Origin: Capra hircus | Lineage: Eukaryota; Chordata; Mammalia; Artiodactyla; Bovidae | DNA length: 64,000 nucleotides | Direction: 5' to 3' | Assembly (NCBI RefSeq): GCF_001704415.2 | Contig: NC_030820.1 | Location: 45,118,036-45,182,035, forward strand | Part shown: piece by piece, positions 21,169-33,723 of the stretch | How the letters are laid out: every line of letters begins with the position of its first letter | Position numbering within the stretch: position 1 is the first letter of the stretch | Made by a program: the position numbers and the translations under genes | Notes under the pieces: generated by a model | The model's database searches: none | What the model was told of the DNA's origin: nothing | Seen by the model: the letters and a program-made list of their open reading frames with translations, nothing else

Positions 21169-22268
21169 CATATAAACTTTCTATTTAATTAATCTTGATA
21201 TCCCTTCCCTGATCTATAAAACAAGACTGGCATGCAATTGTCCCTAGAATGATAGAAGAGGATATTTTGAAAAATTAAAGCATAAAAACTCCTGCTTCAT
21301 TCTGCCCTAACAGCATGGTCCCCTAGCCTCTTCTATGCTCCAGTGGGAGGGTTTAGGTGAGACCTCAGCCCAGCGGTGCAGCCTGGAGAAAACCCAGGGC
21401 AGTCACCACAATGATGCTCTGCCTGAAGAAGTGAAAAAAGGTCTTTTTTACTTTAGTCTAGAATACACAACTGACTTGGTTCTTCCTCCAAGTTTATAGG
21501 GTAAAGCCATCTCTACATACCTCAGGGCAGAAGTTCTCCAACAGTTTGGAAGAACTGGAACCCAGATCTTAATACATCTAAACAGCACTGTGCCACTCAG
21601 ATGTATTTTACCACATCCTGGCAACCAATAACGCAGGACCAGCATGTTCACCTGGAAGCAGTGAGCCATCAAACTCTGCATGACCAGAGTTTATCTGCTT
21701 TTAAATCTGCTATTTGCTCCCCAATTTTGTTTTTGGTAAAAGCTCAGTGAAAGAAAGGTGATAGCAGATAACAGAGATTAAAGGAAATTCTACAAAAGAA
21801 CAAATATCAAACGAAGAAAATATCACCTATTAAATTTTCTCCAAAATGGGGGGAAAGGCTACTATTATTCAATTTCAGTATCAGAAAGCCTTCAGCCTAG
21901 CACTCAGAAGCCCCTGATTCACAGGAACATGATCTGAGAACCACAGCGGGAGTGTGTGTCCTCTTCGCTTGGGCCATAGACAAGACTCATGAAGGGTTAG
22001 AGCGACTCACGAGGACAGAAGAAGACTGACAGATGGCCTTCCGTGTGCCTCGGGCTGCCAGCAGGCGGCCTCTGTCGCCTTTCCATTGGTGCCTATTGGG
22101 GAAAGGGGGTCCATATAAGCTGTTTATTATCAAACAACTCTTTATTTTGCATCTGTTTAAAACCAGACAAAATTTCTCAGGTATAACAAACATACAGTAA
22201 GGGCAACCATCTCAGGGAATTTCTGCTGAAATGCATGCCTGACTGATGAAAGCAAAGGAGCCACCAGC
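21169..22268. other. Unique sequence leading into the minisatellite
   Basis: About 1.1 kb without recognised repeats. The last 200 bp include two inverted CCAAT boxes (ATTGG at 22085 and 22095) and TATAAG at 22114; see findings. No coding exon recognised. Confidence 0.45.
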
Positions 22269-23286
22269 ACCCAGTGTCTCCCCGGGTCCCTCCAGTCCCA
22301 TACACCCCACTCCCTCCCATCACAGAACACCCCACTCCTCCACTCACAGAACACCCCACTTCCCTCTGGTCACAGAACACCCCACTCCCTCCAGTCACAG
22401 AACCAACCCCACTCCCCTCCAGTCACATACACCCCATTCCCTCCCATCACAGAACACCCCACTCACCTCCACTCACAGAACACCCCACTCCCTCCCATCA
22501 CAGAACACCCCACTCCCTCCAGTCACAGAACCAACCCCACTCCCCTCCAGTCACATACACCCCACTCCCTCCCATCACAGAACACCCCACTCCCCTCCTG
22601 TCACAGAACACCCCACTCCCCTCCGGTCACAGAACACTCCACTCCCCTTACTCACAGAACACCCCACTCCCCTCCAGTCACATACACCCCACTCCCCCGC
22701 ACTCACAGAACACCCCACTCCCCTCCTGTCATAGAACACCCCACTCCCCTCCGGTCACAGAACACTCCACTCCCCTCACTCACAGAACACCCCACTCCCC
22801 TCCAGTCACATACACCCCACTCCCTCCCATCACAGAACACCCCACTCACCTCCACTCACAGAACACCCCACTCACAGAACACCCCCTCCCCGCCAGTCAC
22901 ACACACCTCCCTCCCCTCCCATCACAGAACACCCCCCTCCCCGCCAGTCACACACACCTCCCTCCCCTCCCATCACAGAACACCCCACTCCCCTCCGGTC
23001 ACAGAACACTCCACTCCCCTCACTCACAGAACACCCCACTCCCCTCCAGTCACATACACCCCACTCCCTCCCATCACAGAACACCCCACTCACCTCCACT
23101 CACAGAACACCCCACTCACAGAACACCCCCTCCCCGCCAGTCACACACACCCCCCTCCCCTCCCATCACAGAACACCCCCCTCCCCGCCAGTCACACACA
23201 CCTCCCTCCCCTCCCATCACAGAACACCCCACTCCCCGCCAGTCACACACACCTCACTCCCCTCCTGTCACAGAACACCCCCAGCT
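22269..23286. repeat. C-rich minisatellite, about 39 units of 16-28 bp
   Basis: Units begin TCACAGAACACCCCACTCCC or TCACATACACCCCACTCC and are mostly 24-26 bp, with truncated 16-bp units (near 22856 and 23100) and 28-bp units with an extra CCAA. The array alternates CAGAACAC and CA(T/C)ACAC variants and has higher-order structure: a 244-bp block is repeated almost perfectly (about 22741-22984 versus 22985-23228), and an older 128-bp periodicity lies near 22401/22529. The plus strand is C-rich and almost free of stops, creating long open frames in several frames, including one of 395 codons that runs 60 codons past the array. Confidence 0.96.
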
Positions 23287-23809
23287 ACTGGTGACACTAT
23301 CGTGGTTTGCATCTCAGTGGATTAGCCTCCTCTGCTTTGAACTTCATCGGCGCAAAGTCCTATGGCATGCCCTCTCTGTGGCTGGTTCCTCACTCTACAT
23401 CAGATTCTCAATGAACAGCGATGAGTACAGGAGTGAAAACGTCTGGGCTTTTCCACGTTAAGGAGGTTTAATGGTGTCAGGTCCTCCTAGGGAACTAAGA
23501 GTCTTGTGAACAGAGGCCAGGGTGAAGACAGCAAAAGTCCCCTTGGGAGCCCTGCCTCTGTGGCCTTCTTCCGGCTCATCCTCAAATGTGGCACACTACA
23601 TTTCAGCACACTCAGATACATGGGATCCAGTCATCTCACTCAGGCACAACCACTTTCACTGTTGCTGGTGTGACTATGAATATGTCTATTAGTTGTTCTG
23701 ATTCTTAGACATGACAGAAGCTCCCTGGTCCTTAGTAACAGAGTCATTTTCTTGGAAATAGACAATGAAAGTTGACTAGGAGCAAACTAATTTGACTTTA
23801 TTTTAACTT
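23287..23809. other. Unique sequence downstream of the minisatellite
   Basis: About 520 bp, no repeat family recognised and no convincing exon. Confidence 0.5.
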
Positions 23810-23992
23810 TGGGGAATATAAACAATGATTTGGTAAAAATCCTACGATGAATGACTTCCTATTTCGTGCACACAAGGGCCTGCAGAAATATGCCACAGAG
23901 CAATTTCTGGGTCAGAATAAATTAGAGTTTGTAATGCATTTGCCTATATTGAGAAAGCATAAAAAAGAAATGAGGTAATTTTGTTAGGGTTT
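23810..23992 (-). mobile_element. Possible old LINE (L1-like) fragment, antisense
   Basis: The order GATGAATGACTTCCTATTTC, GTGCACACAAGGGCCTGCAG, CAATTTCTGGGTCAGAATAA and AATGCATTTGCC resembles a known reverse-strand LINE segment (...AATGAACATCC...GTGCACCTGTG...GAATTGCTGGGTCAAAGGG). Heavily diverged. Confidence 0.42.
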
Positions 23993-26267
23993 GATGCCCA
24001 TTGTTCACTGAAACATAGTGCAAGTTATGTCTTTGGCTATAAAATAAAATAATGAGGCGATATATTCCAAGTCTTTCTCATAGATTATAAGCTCAATCTT
24101 CCAATTGTGTATATTTAATGACTCCACAGTGTTGATCACTTATTTTCAAATGGTATTTGGAGATAATAAGCTCGAGTCTGCGGTTTGCTGTGGAATTTAC
24201 TTTTCCAAGAAGGATGAAGAAATCTCTTTATACTGCCGGATGTATTGAGTCCCATAACATAGTCATTGTCCCTCCAGATGGTCGGGCGGCTCTCACTCCT
24301 GGCCTGCCACACCCTATGGTCTTCAAGACAACAAGCAGAATTACATAGTGTTTCAATGTGGGATCACCTCTTCATTAAATCCACAAATTGTTCTTAATTG
24401 TTTAATAACAACTGACCTCTGACCCTCAAGACAGAAAACTAGACTCAATGATAATGCCCATGATAAAGCAATAATGCTGATACATTTTATGTATGATAAG
24501 TATCATCACATTTAAACACTGTTTATAACAAAGGAAGGTCAGGAGAATATTGCATTTGAAAAGGGCAAAGCAGAGTAAATGATTAGTTTTATAAAACTCT
24601 CAGTGTGTAGGATTATTTTTCATATTTACTCATGCTTTCTCTGTAAGTCACTGTTGTGATGCAACTGAATAATGAGAAGGCTTTTAATTCCCAAAGAACA
24701 CTGAAGGGTGGGAGGACAAAGAAGGGATGAGAAAGTCATCCCAGATGGAAGGGAGGAGCACTTGAAAAAGCACGTGAGTGTGCAAGGGGGAAGCCCAGGC
24801 ACCTGCCCTCAAGGGCGACTGAGATTAGGCCTCATGCCATCTGGAGAGAGGCACTCAATACATGAGAGCGGGAGCAGAGGTTTAGGGGAGAGAGAAGAGC
24901 TTAATCTTAGAAACTTAATTCTGAGGCCATGTAAAGCAAGGATGGGAGAGAATAGAACGAGGAGTTCTGGGTATAGTATTCTGCCATGGTCAATGTCAAG
25001 AGGAAAATGATGGGCAGAAAGATGAGTGACAGCAGGGAGGAGGGACCCATGAAACATGCTAGTGTTCAGTCCACAGGGTTCAGCATCTCCCGGGCCGAGT
25101 GGGACTGTGACCTGCATGTGGGAGCAGGACACAGGGCCAGCGCCTTCTGTTGGGAGCAAGATCATCTCTTGGCGACTCTTGGAGCTGCTGGCAGTCAGGT
25201 CAACACATAAGGAAGCCTCCACATATAATTTTTATTTGTGAATCATATCTCAATAAAATGAAAACAAATACATGAGAGGTTGAGTGATTTTATCCAGAAA
25301 GATGAACAGAGCTGATTTACCGTGACTTCCACATCCTCCCCACCACTTGGAAGCTCTGTGGTCCCAGTGGAGGAACTGCCCTGTGAGCACCATCTACTCC
25401 ATCACTGCAAACAGCCCAGTCCCTCCCAGAGGTCAGAGTTCGCTGAGACTGGGAGGAAAGTTTTATTCTATCCCTTTCGTAGATGTGGACACAAAAGTCC
25501 CAGGGAAGATGACTCATTATTTTGCTAAATTTTGTGTTCTTCATGATTTAATCGTGTCTATGCATGAACCATTCATCAATTTTCCTGCCTTTCCAAATCC
25601 CATGCTATCAATTCAGTCATCTACCGAGTCCAGAATGACATTTTCTACTCCAACTGTTTTCTATCAGTAACTTGTTTATATTAAAATAAATGTTTCCAAA
25701 GTATGAACTGCTTTATAGTTCACTTAAGGAATGTGTGTGCTAGGTTTTCATGGCATGTTAATGTAAACTAGATTTTAATATTACTTTCCTGAGCCCTCAA
25801 AGCACAAAAAAACATACTTTGATGCAGACAAAGAAAAGAACATTGAGACCCTTCAGTCAAGGACCACATTTAACAGATGTTGCCACCTTCCTTCTGTGCT
25901 GCCTGCAGCAGGCGCTGAGCCCAGTGGAGCCTTTGACAGTCTTGCTTCTATTTTAAAAAGAACTTCCAAGCAACACCACTTTTCATTAGAACAAGCTTCA
26001 GTCTCCCAAACAAGAGTGATTCTGCCTTATCTATCAATATATTCTTTCAAATTCTTAAGACAGTACTCCCAAGAACCACTGTCCACTAGATCCTCCAGGT
26101 CCAAAATTCTTGTGATATCTTTTGGAACCATCCCACCACTGCAGTTTAAAACCTGTGAGTCAGACACTCCCCCACCTGCCCTGTGGACCCATGTAGTGGA
26201 GGAGGGGGAGGGAGAGCTGATTCCTCCTTCACAGGTGACACGTGGTCAGAAGCAAGTTTGGCCCACC
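23993..26267. other. 2.3 kb of unique sequence
   Basis: Short open frames (24157-24348, 24708-25010, 25322-25670, 25896-26300) have no recognised domain. The segment ending near 25270 (ATCATATCTCAATAAAATG) resembles an L1 3' end but is too short to call. No gene recognised. Confidence 0.45.
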
Positions 26268-26416
26268 TGCGGTTCTCAAAGGGTAGACCTGGACCCCTAG
26301 ACTCGGGCTGTTTGAAACGTGGGTACTAGACCATGCCCCAGACCTGCAGCTGTAACAAGCCCCCCACCCCTAGATTACGATGCGAGATGCATGCTTAAGT
26401 GTGGGAACCACTGATC
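26268..26416 (+). mobile_element. MER5A-type hAT-Charlie DNA transposon
   Basis: The left end GCGGTTCTCAAAGGGTAGAC and right end GTGGGAACCACTG form the expected imperfect inverted termini. CCATGCCCCAGACCTGCAG and GTAACAAGCCCCCCACCCC match internal MER5A blocks. A slightly deleted copy of about 150 bp. Confidence 0.85.
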
Positions 26417-26541
26417 TAGATAAACACTCCCTTATTTCTACTCAGTCTCCATGTCACAAAGTGGACACATTTAGAGGGAGAATGATACCATTGTTATGAC
26501 ATATTTACTGTCAAGAGAATGAAGTTGCTTCACAGAAAACC

Positions 26542-26560
26542 AAAAAAAAAAAAAAAAAAA
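26542..26560. repeat. Poly(A) tract
   Basis: A 19-A run with no recognisable retroelement body immediately upstream. Confidence 0.85.
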
Positions 26561-29008
26561 GGCACAGCAGAACTTCTTCCAAAATCCTCCACTCTATAGC
26601 AGAATCTACCTTCTTATATCCTTTCAACCAATTCTAGTCACCTAAGAAAAATGCAATTTTGGTTTCAGGGTAAACATTATTTTTCCTCCTTTTTGGTTTA
26701 GATAATGGCCACTTTTAACAAACAAAAGTAAAGATAATGATAAATAATTGTATTATTTATTATTGAGAGGATATTGAAAGAGGATAGCTTTTAGAGAGGT
26801 TTTAGTTTTCTGATAAAAATAAAGTCTCCACATGGGGCACAGAATGTCTGACAAGAATGAGATGACACAATAATGCTATTGTTCCCCTATTATCCTTATA
26901 ACATATTCAGTAAACAGACTTGGAATAGATAGTACATAAACTGTCTTATTTTTTCACGTTTCTATTCTAGACTAATTTCTTACAGGCAAACTCGTCTTAA
27001 TGTAAAAACATCATAATCACAAACACGCATACTCTTGACAAGGACCATCAATTTAAAATGTAGAATATACGTACAAATAGGTTCTTCTAAGGCAGATAAG
27101 TGGCTTATCACAAGAGAAGAAAGCTTATCATGAGAGAAAAATGTGGCTTCATGATAAAGTCACTGGAATCTGCAATTTGGCATTTGAGCCTCAGACAGAC
27201 GACACATGATTATTCATTACACCTATAAGCTGGGTGCCATACGTGCTCCAGGTTTTTAAATCATGACTGTTACACAATGAAAGGGGACGTGCAGGAGATA
27301 CACTCACCAGCTAACCTCTCAAATCACGTTTGAAAGTTTGTCTTAAACTCTGATTAATCAGGAAATTAGAAGAGTGTCACTGTGACACCCAGCATTTATC
27401 ATACGGTTTGAATAGTTGGTAAAAAGTGCCTTGTATCTTCTGCAGGTTTAATAGGGGAAATGGGGCCAGGATCCTGAGGCTTTCATGGAGGGGAAGTATT
27501 TCCCAGGATAGGGGTCTCGGAGTCAGACTGGAACCTGGCTCCCTTGGGAACCATGTGTTAGTTTCCAGTTACTTCAGTCTCCAAAATAGTCTCCACTGGC
27601 ACCTTACCACCAGTGGAGGAGGATTCCTTGCAACTGGGAGGGGGTGGTTGTCATTTTTCCTACAAGAATTCATAGTAAGTAAAGGTCAGTACTGTGTCCC
27701 GGCCCCAGTAAACACGAAAGCTGCCTGAGTAAGCATGTGGGACGTTTCGGCACCCTGCATTTCCTGATCTAGTGATCATTCCCTTTCCTTAAATGCTCCA
27801 AATACACAAGCCATCAGTCAGACTGAGCTCCACCGACTTTGGTTACAACGTTTTGTTCCTGCATCTACATCCCATGGGCACGTCTGAACCTTACCCATGT
27901 GTGGTTCTCAAGGTGAGCCCGCCATGTGTCACAGGATACCAGGCAGTGCTGGCATTTCAGTTCATCGGGGGTGGGGAGAGTGGGGGGACGCTGACATCAT
28001 TGGGATGTGTTGGTGGGGGGAAGCTTACAGACCGGGGCAGAAGTAATTCATTCAGGTTTCTTACGAAGAACAGGTGAGTTCTGGAAAGTCTTCTTTAATT
28101 CAATAGGGTTTAAAGATATTGCTTCAGTTTGCAAGATGCTCACATCTGCCTGGCGAGTTCAGCTCCTGAGCACATCCATGCCAGGGAATGAAGGCTCGCC
28201 AGGAAAAACACGCTGACCGAAATTCATGAAATGTGCACCAGGAAGGGTGAATGTCACCATATGCAAATTATGTCTCACTTACAAAAGAATCCAAACGTTA
28301 CTCGTCACAGCTGTCTCTTAGAAAGCAGGTAGTTACTGAATTGTATCCTTCTCCACATCCCAGTATGTAATGATGCTGTCAGGGAGGGAAAATGTCTCCT
28401 CTACTCCCTTAGGTGCCCTAACTAGGTTCTGTAAATTAAGTTGACAAAATACAGTTAACTAACAGGAGGAAAAATATTTGTGTCATATGCATACAGAAAC
28501 CAACAAAATAAGTAGCTGGCTTTCTAAATTGTCAAAGTTAAAAGCTTGTATACCTAACTCATTATGGGAAAGGAAGGGAGGAGAAATGGTTTCTATGGGA
28601 AAAATATCAGTCTCTTTACAGAAGATGAGTGGGTCTTAAGACCAGCCGGGAGTCACATGACTGCATTTGTATACCGGCGTGAGGGCTCTTCACCTTCTTC
28701 AGGGCCATCGCATTCCTAGAGACAGGCTAATGCCCCTGAAGTGGCTGCTTTTAGTCAAATAAGGGATGCTCCAGGAGGCTTTTTTCCTGCATATGTGGAA
28801 TCTCAAATGTTTTCAGCTTAAAACAATCTTTCTGCCAGCACCGGGCTCTGAGTGGGTGTCCATCTTCTGCATCTCTGTGTTTGCTGAGGACCTGTTCTTA
28901 GACTGCCGAGGAGGTGCCTTGGAGCCTTTGTGCAGAGGATCACCAGGCTCTTCCAACGTGTTCACTTCCAGCACAATCACTGCAATCATGTGAAGTCTTC
29001 AGTGACCC
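26561..29008. other. 2.4 kb of unique sequence
   Basis: It includes a group of GATA-type words (27090-27165, see findings) and a G-rich piece at 27967-28021 (GGGGGTGGGGAGAGTGGGGG) with G4 potential. Open frames of 94-100 codons (27426-27728, 27793-28077) have no recognised domain. The 28766-28993 frame is also unassigned. Confidence 0.45.
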
Positions 29009-29301
29009 TCAGTTCAGTTCAGTTCAGTCGCTCAGTCGTGTCCGACTCTTTGCAACCTCATGAACTATAGCACACCAGGCTTTCCTGTCCAACACCAACT
29101 GCCAGAGTTTACTCAAACTCAAGTCCACTGAACTGGTGAGGCCATCCAGCCATCTCATCCACAGTCATTCCTTTTCTCCTCCCATCTTCAAACTTTCCCA
29201 GCATCAGGGTCTTTTCAAATGAGTCAGTTCTTCGCATCAGGTGGCCAAAGTATTGGAGTTTCAGCTTCAGCATCAGTCCTTCCAATGAATATTCAGGACT
29301 C
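29009..29301 (-). pseudogene. BovB 3' end fragment (about 290 bp)
   Basis: The 3' tail (CAGTTCAGTTCAGTTCAGTC, then GCTCAGTCGTGTCCGACTC) is followed by the BovB C-terminal coding region in reverse (GGTCTTTTCAAATGAGTCAG; TGGCCAAAGTATTGGAGTTT). It is truncated at the AATATTCAGGACT block. It has no RT domain. Confidence 0.93.
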
Positions 29302-31227
29302 TAAATAAATATAATTCATTTGGGGAGACTTGGTATACCTGAAATGATACACCTTTCTACTCAGGGGCAAACTGCTTTTTGTTTGTTTCCATTCACTCTT
29401 CCACGTAAAGTTTCACCTTTGCATTTATGTGGATACACCACTCTACGGAAACTTCCTGAAAGAATATTAGTGTTCTTAATGCATTACAAATGGGACTTCT
29501 TGGAGAACAGAGGACCCAGGAAAGATATCTCACACCGACAACATGAAGAAGTAAAGCAAGCACTCGCTCCATGATGATATGCTCAACACAGCCACATCTG
29601 AGTACAGACTGTGGCTGTCTGAGATGGACCATGCAGGGTTCAGGGACCCAGGGAAGCTTGATCAAAGTTGCTTTAGGGACTGTGAAATCTCCCGCAGACC
29701 ACAGAATGGAGGGGCAGCACTGACAATGCTTCAGGCCAGAGGAAGTGATGAGGAATCCATCTCTGTTTTGTAACAGAACTTAACTCCATCCAGCTGGAGG
29801 AGAAGGTGCACAAGAGAACGACAGCAGACAGGACCAGACGCACCACGCGGCTGTGTTCCAGGGTCCCTGTGAGGAGCCTCACCTCGCTTAGAAGTTAGCT
29901 GGTCAGTACTGACTGTTTGACAGTCCAGTCACTTCCCAGCCACACTCATGCGTCTAATTCCCTCAATAACATCTGAAACCCATTTGGCAAAGAACACAAC
30001 TGTCAAGAGATGCCAGAGACCCTGCAGCGTTCCTGGAGCTCTGTGCCTTGTGCATCTAAGGTGGAACATACTTTAGAACAGTGGCAAATACTGGAGCTTT
30101 GATCAGTCAAACTGTGGTTTTTAATATCATCCGAAAATCAAAAAACAGACATCTTTGTTACTCTGTCCAATTCTATTTTTATGTAACTAAACGCTGTATT
30201 CATTTCATCATTCTGTTGGAACTTCTTAAAGATATTAAATCAAAAGGGTGCCCCAGTGTGGGGAGGATTATGAAAAAGCAGCAGCTAAGAAGCAGTAGAC
30301 GATCGAGCAGCAGTAAAGGAGACTGGACCCCCCACTCCCTCCAAAACAGAAGTCCAGGCTACAAGACCTAGGAGAACAGGAATGAACCCAAAAATCACCT
30401 GAAAGGGAGATTTTCTTCTCTCACTCATACAGCCTAATAATATACATATTAACAAATTTGTGAAAATTAGTCTGAGAGCAATAAGAATTAGCTGTCACAA
30501 AGTGATAAGCAATGACACTGATTTTCAAAGACACTCCTATAGGATATTTTGGAAATTTGTATTTTGATTTACAGGACTTCACAGATTTTATCACTACAAA
30601 GGGGAAAACCCCATTGTTGGAAGCACATGTTAACAATTAAAGGGCTATGAGCAGCCTATTCCTGAGGAGAAGGGTATATTTGTAGATTTCATAAAGGGCT
30701 ACATTTTAGTCTTTGCTTTTTTACTATATCTTTCTGTTCAGATTTATATTTAAATGTGCCTGAAAATGTCATTACCTGAAAAGGAACTAAATGCTTTGCT
30801 TAATGAATAACGCAGTTTTCTGAGAAAGTAGAAGTAACTCTAAACATTTCAGTTGGACATACAATTGCTTAAATCTTGAAATGACAACAGAGCTTTACTA
30901 CTGTCTTTGGAAACAGTTAAAGATCTAAGTCAGTTGCAATTTCAAAGACATTACAGGATTATAAATTGTAGAATTATAAATTCTGTGTATTACATATTTC
31001 AAAATTATAAATTCCAACCAAAGTCCGAATAGCGGTCTACTATGACAAACACTGCCTTTCGTGCATCAGTGAGAAATCACTTGAAATCCTTGTGCAGAAG
31101 AAGCTGTAGCAGAGAATTAGGACTCACTGGCATTGGGTGTACATTTTTATAACAGAATTCTCAAATAATTATAGTTTAATAAGGTCTTATATTCTAGAGC
31201 ATCATAATAAGAGTATATATCTGTGTG
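29302..31227. other. 1.9 kb of unique sequence
   Basis: No recognised repeats. Frames at 29320-29574, 29579-29773 and 30081-30371 are below 100 codons and show no domain. AT-rich from 30400 onward. Confidence 0.45.
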
Positions 31228-31266
31228 AGTGCGTGCACACACACACACACACGCACACACATACAC
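31228..31266. repeat. (CA)n microsatellite
   Basis: CACACACACACACACACACG followed by CACACACATACACC. It sits directly after a short GTGAGTGCGTGC stretch. Confidence 0.9.
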
Positions 31267-32939
31267 CACAGATTTAGCAGAACATTGAGAAGAAATATGA
31301 TAAAGTGATCATGCTACAGCCTTGCAGGTAATTATACACAAAGATGAATGTTGAAGAACATGGATTTTTCTTATCACATTGGAACCAGCCTTCAGGTTCT
31401 TTAATTTCATAAATTGGGAATTGCAGGATTCTCCATGATGAACAATATTTTTAGAGAGATAATAAAAACACTGTGTAATTACATACTGCTTTTAAGCTGA
31501 GTGCTTGGCAAACATTGTCCTGGAAGCACACTGCCGGCTGGCCGTGCTTTTTGTTTCATCTGGAAATGCTCATTTATGTGTGCTGAAAAGAACTACAATT
31601 TCTAGAATATATGATGAGGAACGTAGGTGAGCAGAGGGAGAATATAAGTCTTTCAGATTATTTTCTAAGGAAGACCAAATATGCAATTAAGGATTTCTTT
31701 ATATAAATAGTGGCTCACATACTCTCATGTTCCTTTATTTATAAATACAATCAACAAACTTCAATTGAGGGTGCACCTCACGATAGAGATTTTATTAGTG
31801 TACCTGACAAGCAAAACAAAATGCCAGCAAACAGACACGGATCTCAGGCTTAACACCGCACAGGTTTTGCTCTGCCCTCTCAGCCCACAACGTGCCTCAT
31901 GACAGGTCAGGTCCTGCTGCTATTTGCTGTCCTTCAGGGCTCAGGCTCCTTCTGTCCCAGAATCCGATCATCCCCTGGGGTCCTCGGTTCTGTCTTTGCT
32001 TTAGGAGAAGACAGAAGCCTTTCCCCAACCAGGAAGGTCTGCCCCCAGGCCTGTGACCATAGTTAACCTGGGGCAAAGCTGACCTGGAGGCCCTGGGTGG
32101 GCTCAGAACCAGCCAGGGCGCACCTGCAGCCACACAGAGTCAGGCAGGGCCAGCTTCCTCTGCTGGAGTCCAGGTGTGGTCCCCAGCACCAGGGGAGGGA
32201 GCTCCTCAGGGCAAGGGCATCTAACAGGATAGAGCCAAAGAAGTCAACCACGCTGTGCACGTGGCTCTTCCAGCAGCGGGCCCACGGCCCACAGAGGAGA
32301 AGCAGAAAGCCAGAATGAGATCACAGGCGACCGGCAGGCTGGGAGGCCAGGCTACACTGACAGCATGCTGTGTGCACTTGCAGCACCGCAGCCCTGGGTT
32401 CCCACAAACCCACGTTCCCACAAACCTGGGTCATGTCTATGACTGCACAGGTCAGAGGTTGGAAACCAGAGTTCAGTTTCCCTGGGCTGAAACACTGGAT
32501 CCAGGTCAGTGCTTCTTTCCTCCTGAGGGTCTGGGGGCACCTCGTCCACTTCCCAGCCTGCAGGCAGCATTCTGCATCCTCTGCTCCTGGCCCTTTGGGC
32601 AACTTCTGAGCCCAGCACCTCCACCTCATCACATGGCCTTCTCCTCTGCCTCTGGCTAGGAGGACCCCGTGTTTACCTGAGGGCCCATCTGGACAAGGCC
32701 AGATTATCTCCCACCTCCAGTCCCTGAGCCTGGTCACATCCACCAGGTCCCCATAGCCCCAGGCACACTTGGGAGCCTCCATTCAGACCAGCACACTCTA
32801 TATTCCATCCCAGCAAGGCCTGGGGTCCCCTCACTGATGATGTGGAAGGGGAAGAGGTTTATGGGCATTTCCAGGCCAAGGCTGCCTTATTGGGTGTTAT
32901 CACAGGGTTAGGGTCAATGACGGCCATGTAATCATCATT
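31267..32939. other. Unique sequence, GC-rich from about 31860
   Basis: The first 600 bp are AT-rich. From 31860 to 32830 the GC content rises and several overlapping frames of 60-153 codons appear on both strands, none with a recognisable domain. Such overlapping frames on both strands are what GC-rich non-coding DNA yields. No repeat family recognised. Confidence 0.45.
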
Positions 32940-33334
32940 TCAGTCCAGTTCAGTTCAGTTGCTCAATCACATCCAACTCTTTATGATCCCATGGACTGCA
33001 GCACATCAGGCCTCCCTGTCCATCACCATCTCCTAGAATTTGCTCAAACTCATGTCCATTGAGTCGGTGATGCCATCGAACCATCTCATCCTCTGTCGTC
33101 CCCTTCTCCTCCTGCCTTCAATATTTCCCTGCATCAGAGTCTTTTTCAATGAGTCAGTTCTTCGCATAAGGTGGCCAAAGTATTGGAGTTTCGGCTTTAG
33201 CATCAGTCCTTCAATGAATATTCAGGACTGATTTCCTTTAGGATGACTGGTTTGATCTCCTTGCAGTCCAAGGGCCTCTCAAGAGTCTTCTCCAACACTA
33301 CAGTTCAAAATCGTCAATTCTTTGGCATTCAAAA
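32940..33334 (-). pseudogene. BovB 3' end fragment (about 395 bp)
   Basis: From the tail (CAGTCCAGTTCAGTTCAGTT) through the C-terminal blocks GAGTCGGTGATGCCATCGAA, GCATAAGGTGGCCAAAGTAT and CCAAGGGCCTCTCAAGAGTC, ending 5'-truncated at TTCTTTGGCATTC. No RT domain. Confidence 0.93.
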
Positions 33335-33723
33335 GCAGTTGGCACAACCCCCGTGTTAATTTTCCTGTGGAGTAAGCGCTATCACGGGCGGTCAGGCCAC
33401 AGTGCCGTCTCTGAATCTGCCTTCCCACGCCCGCCCCCGCCAGGATGGTAAAGGAGAAACGCTTCAGCAGGCAGCAGGGCAGCAGCAGTCAGCCTCACTC
33501 AGCCAAGGAGACTGAGTCTGTGCTGTCAGCCTCTGTCCTCCCCTGCAGCTGCCTGGCCACGCCCACACGATGTTCCCCTCTGGCTTGGCGTCAGATCACA
33601 GGGGACATTCAGTGGTCAGTCTCTTTAACGTGTTCTTGTCTGTCTCTATCAAATACGTCTGAAACTTCCATCCAAGACAGGAGGGTAGGAGGGTTACACA
33701 CTGTAACTCCTAGAGTTCCACTT
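33335..33723. other. Unique sequence, no gene seen
   Basis: About 390 bp, moderately GC-rich. A 156-codon frame (33445-33915) starts here but its C-terminal third is Bov-tA sequence, so it is not credible as a gene. Confidence 0.5.

Noticed and set aside
22269..23286. Possible CRISPR-like array because of regular direct repeats
   Set aside because: Repeats are head-to-tail and degenerate, with no unique spacers, and the context is mammalian. It is a minisatellite.
22274..23461. 395-codon open frame across the minisatellite, rich in H, T, P and S
   Set aside because: The repeat has no stop codons on the plus strand, so long frames arise in at least two frames. Units are not multiples of three, the reading changes frame relative to the unit, and the last 60 codons have no recognisable domain. 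No gene is called.
31897..32782. Cluster of overlapping frames (up to 153 codons) in GC-rich DNA
   Set aside because: Frames occur on both strands in several phases, as expected of GC-rich non-coding sequence. No domain and no convincing splice pairs.
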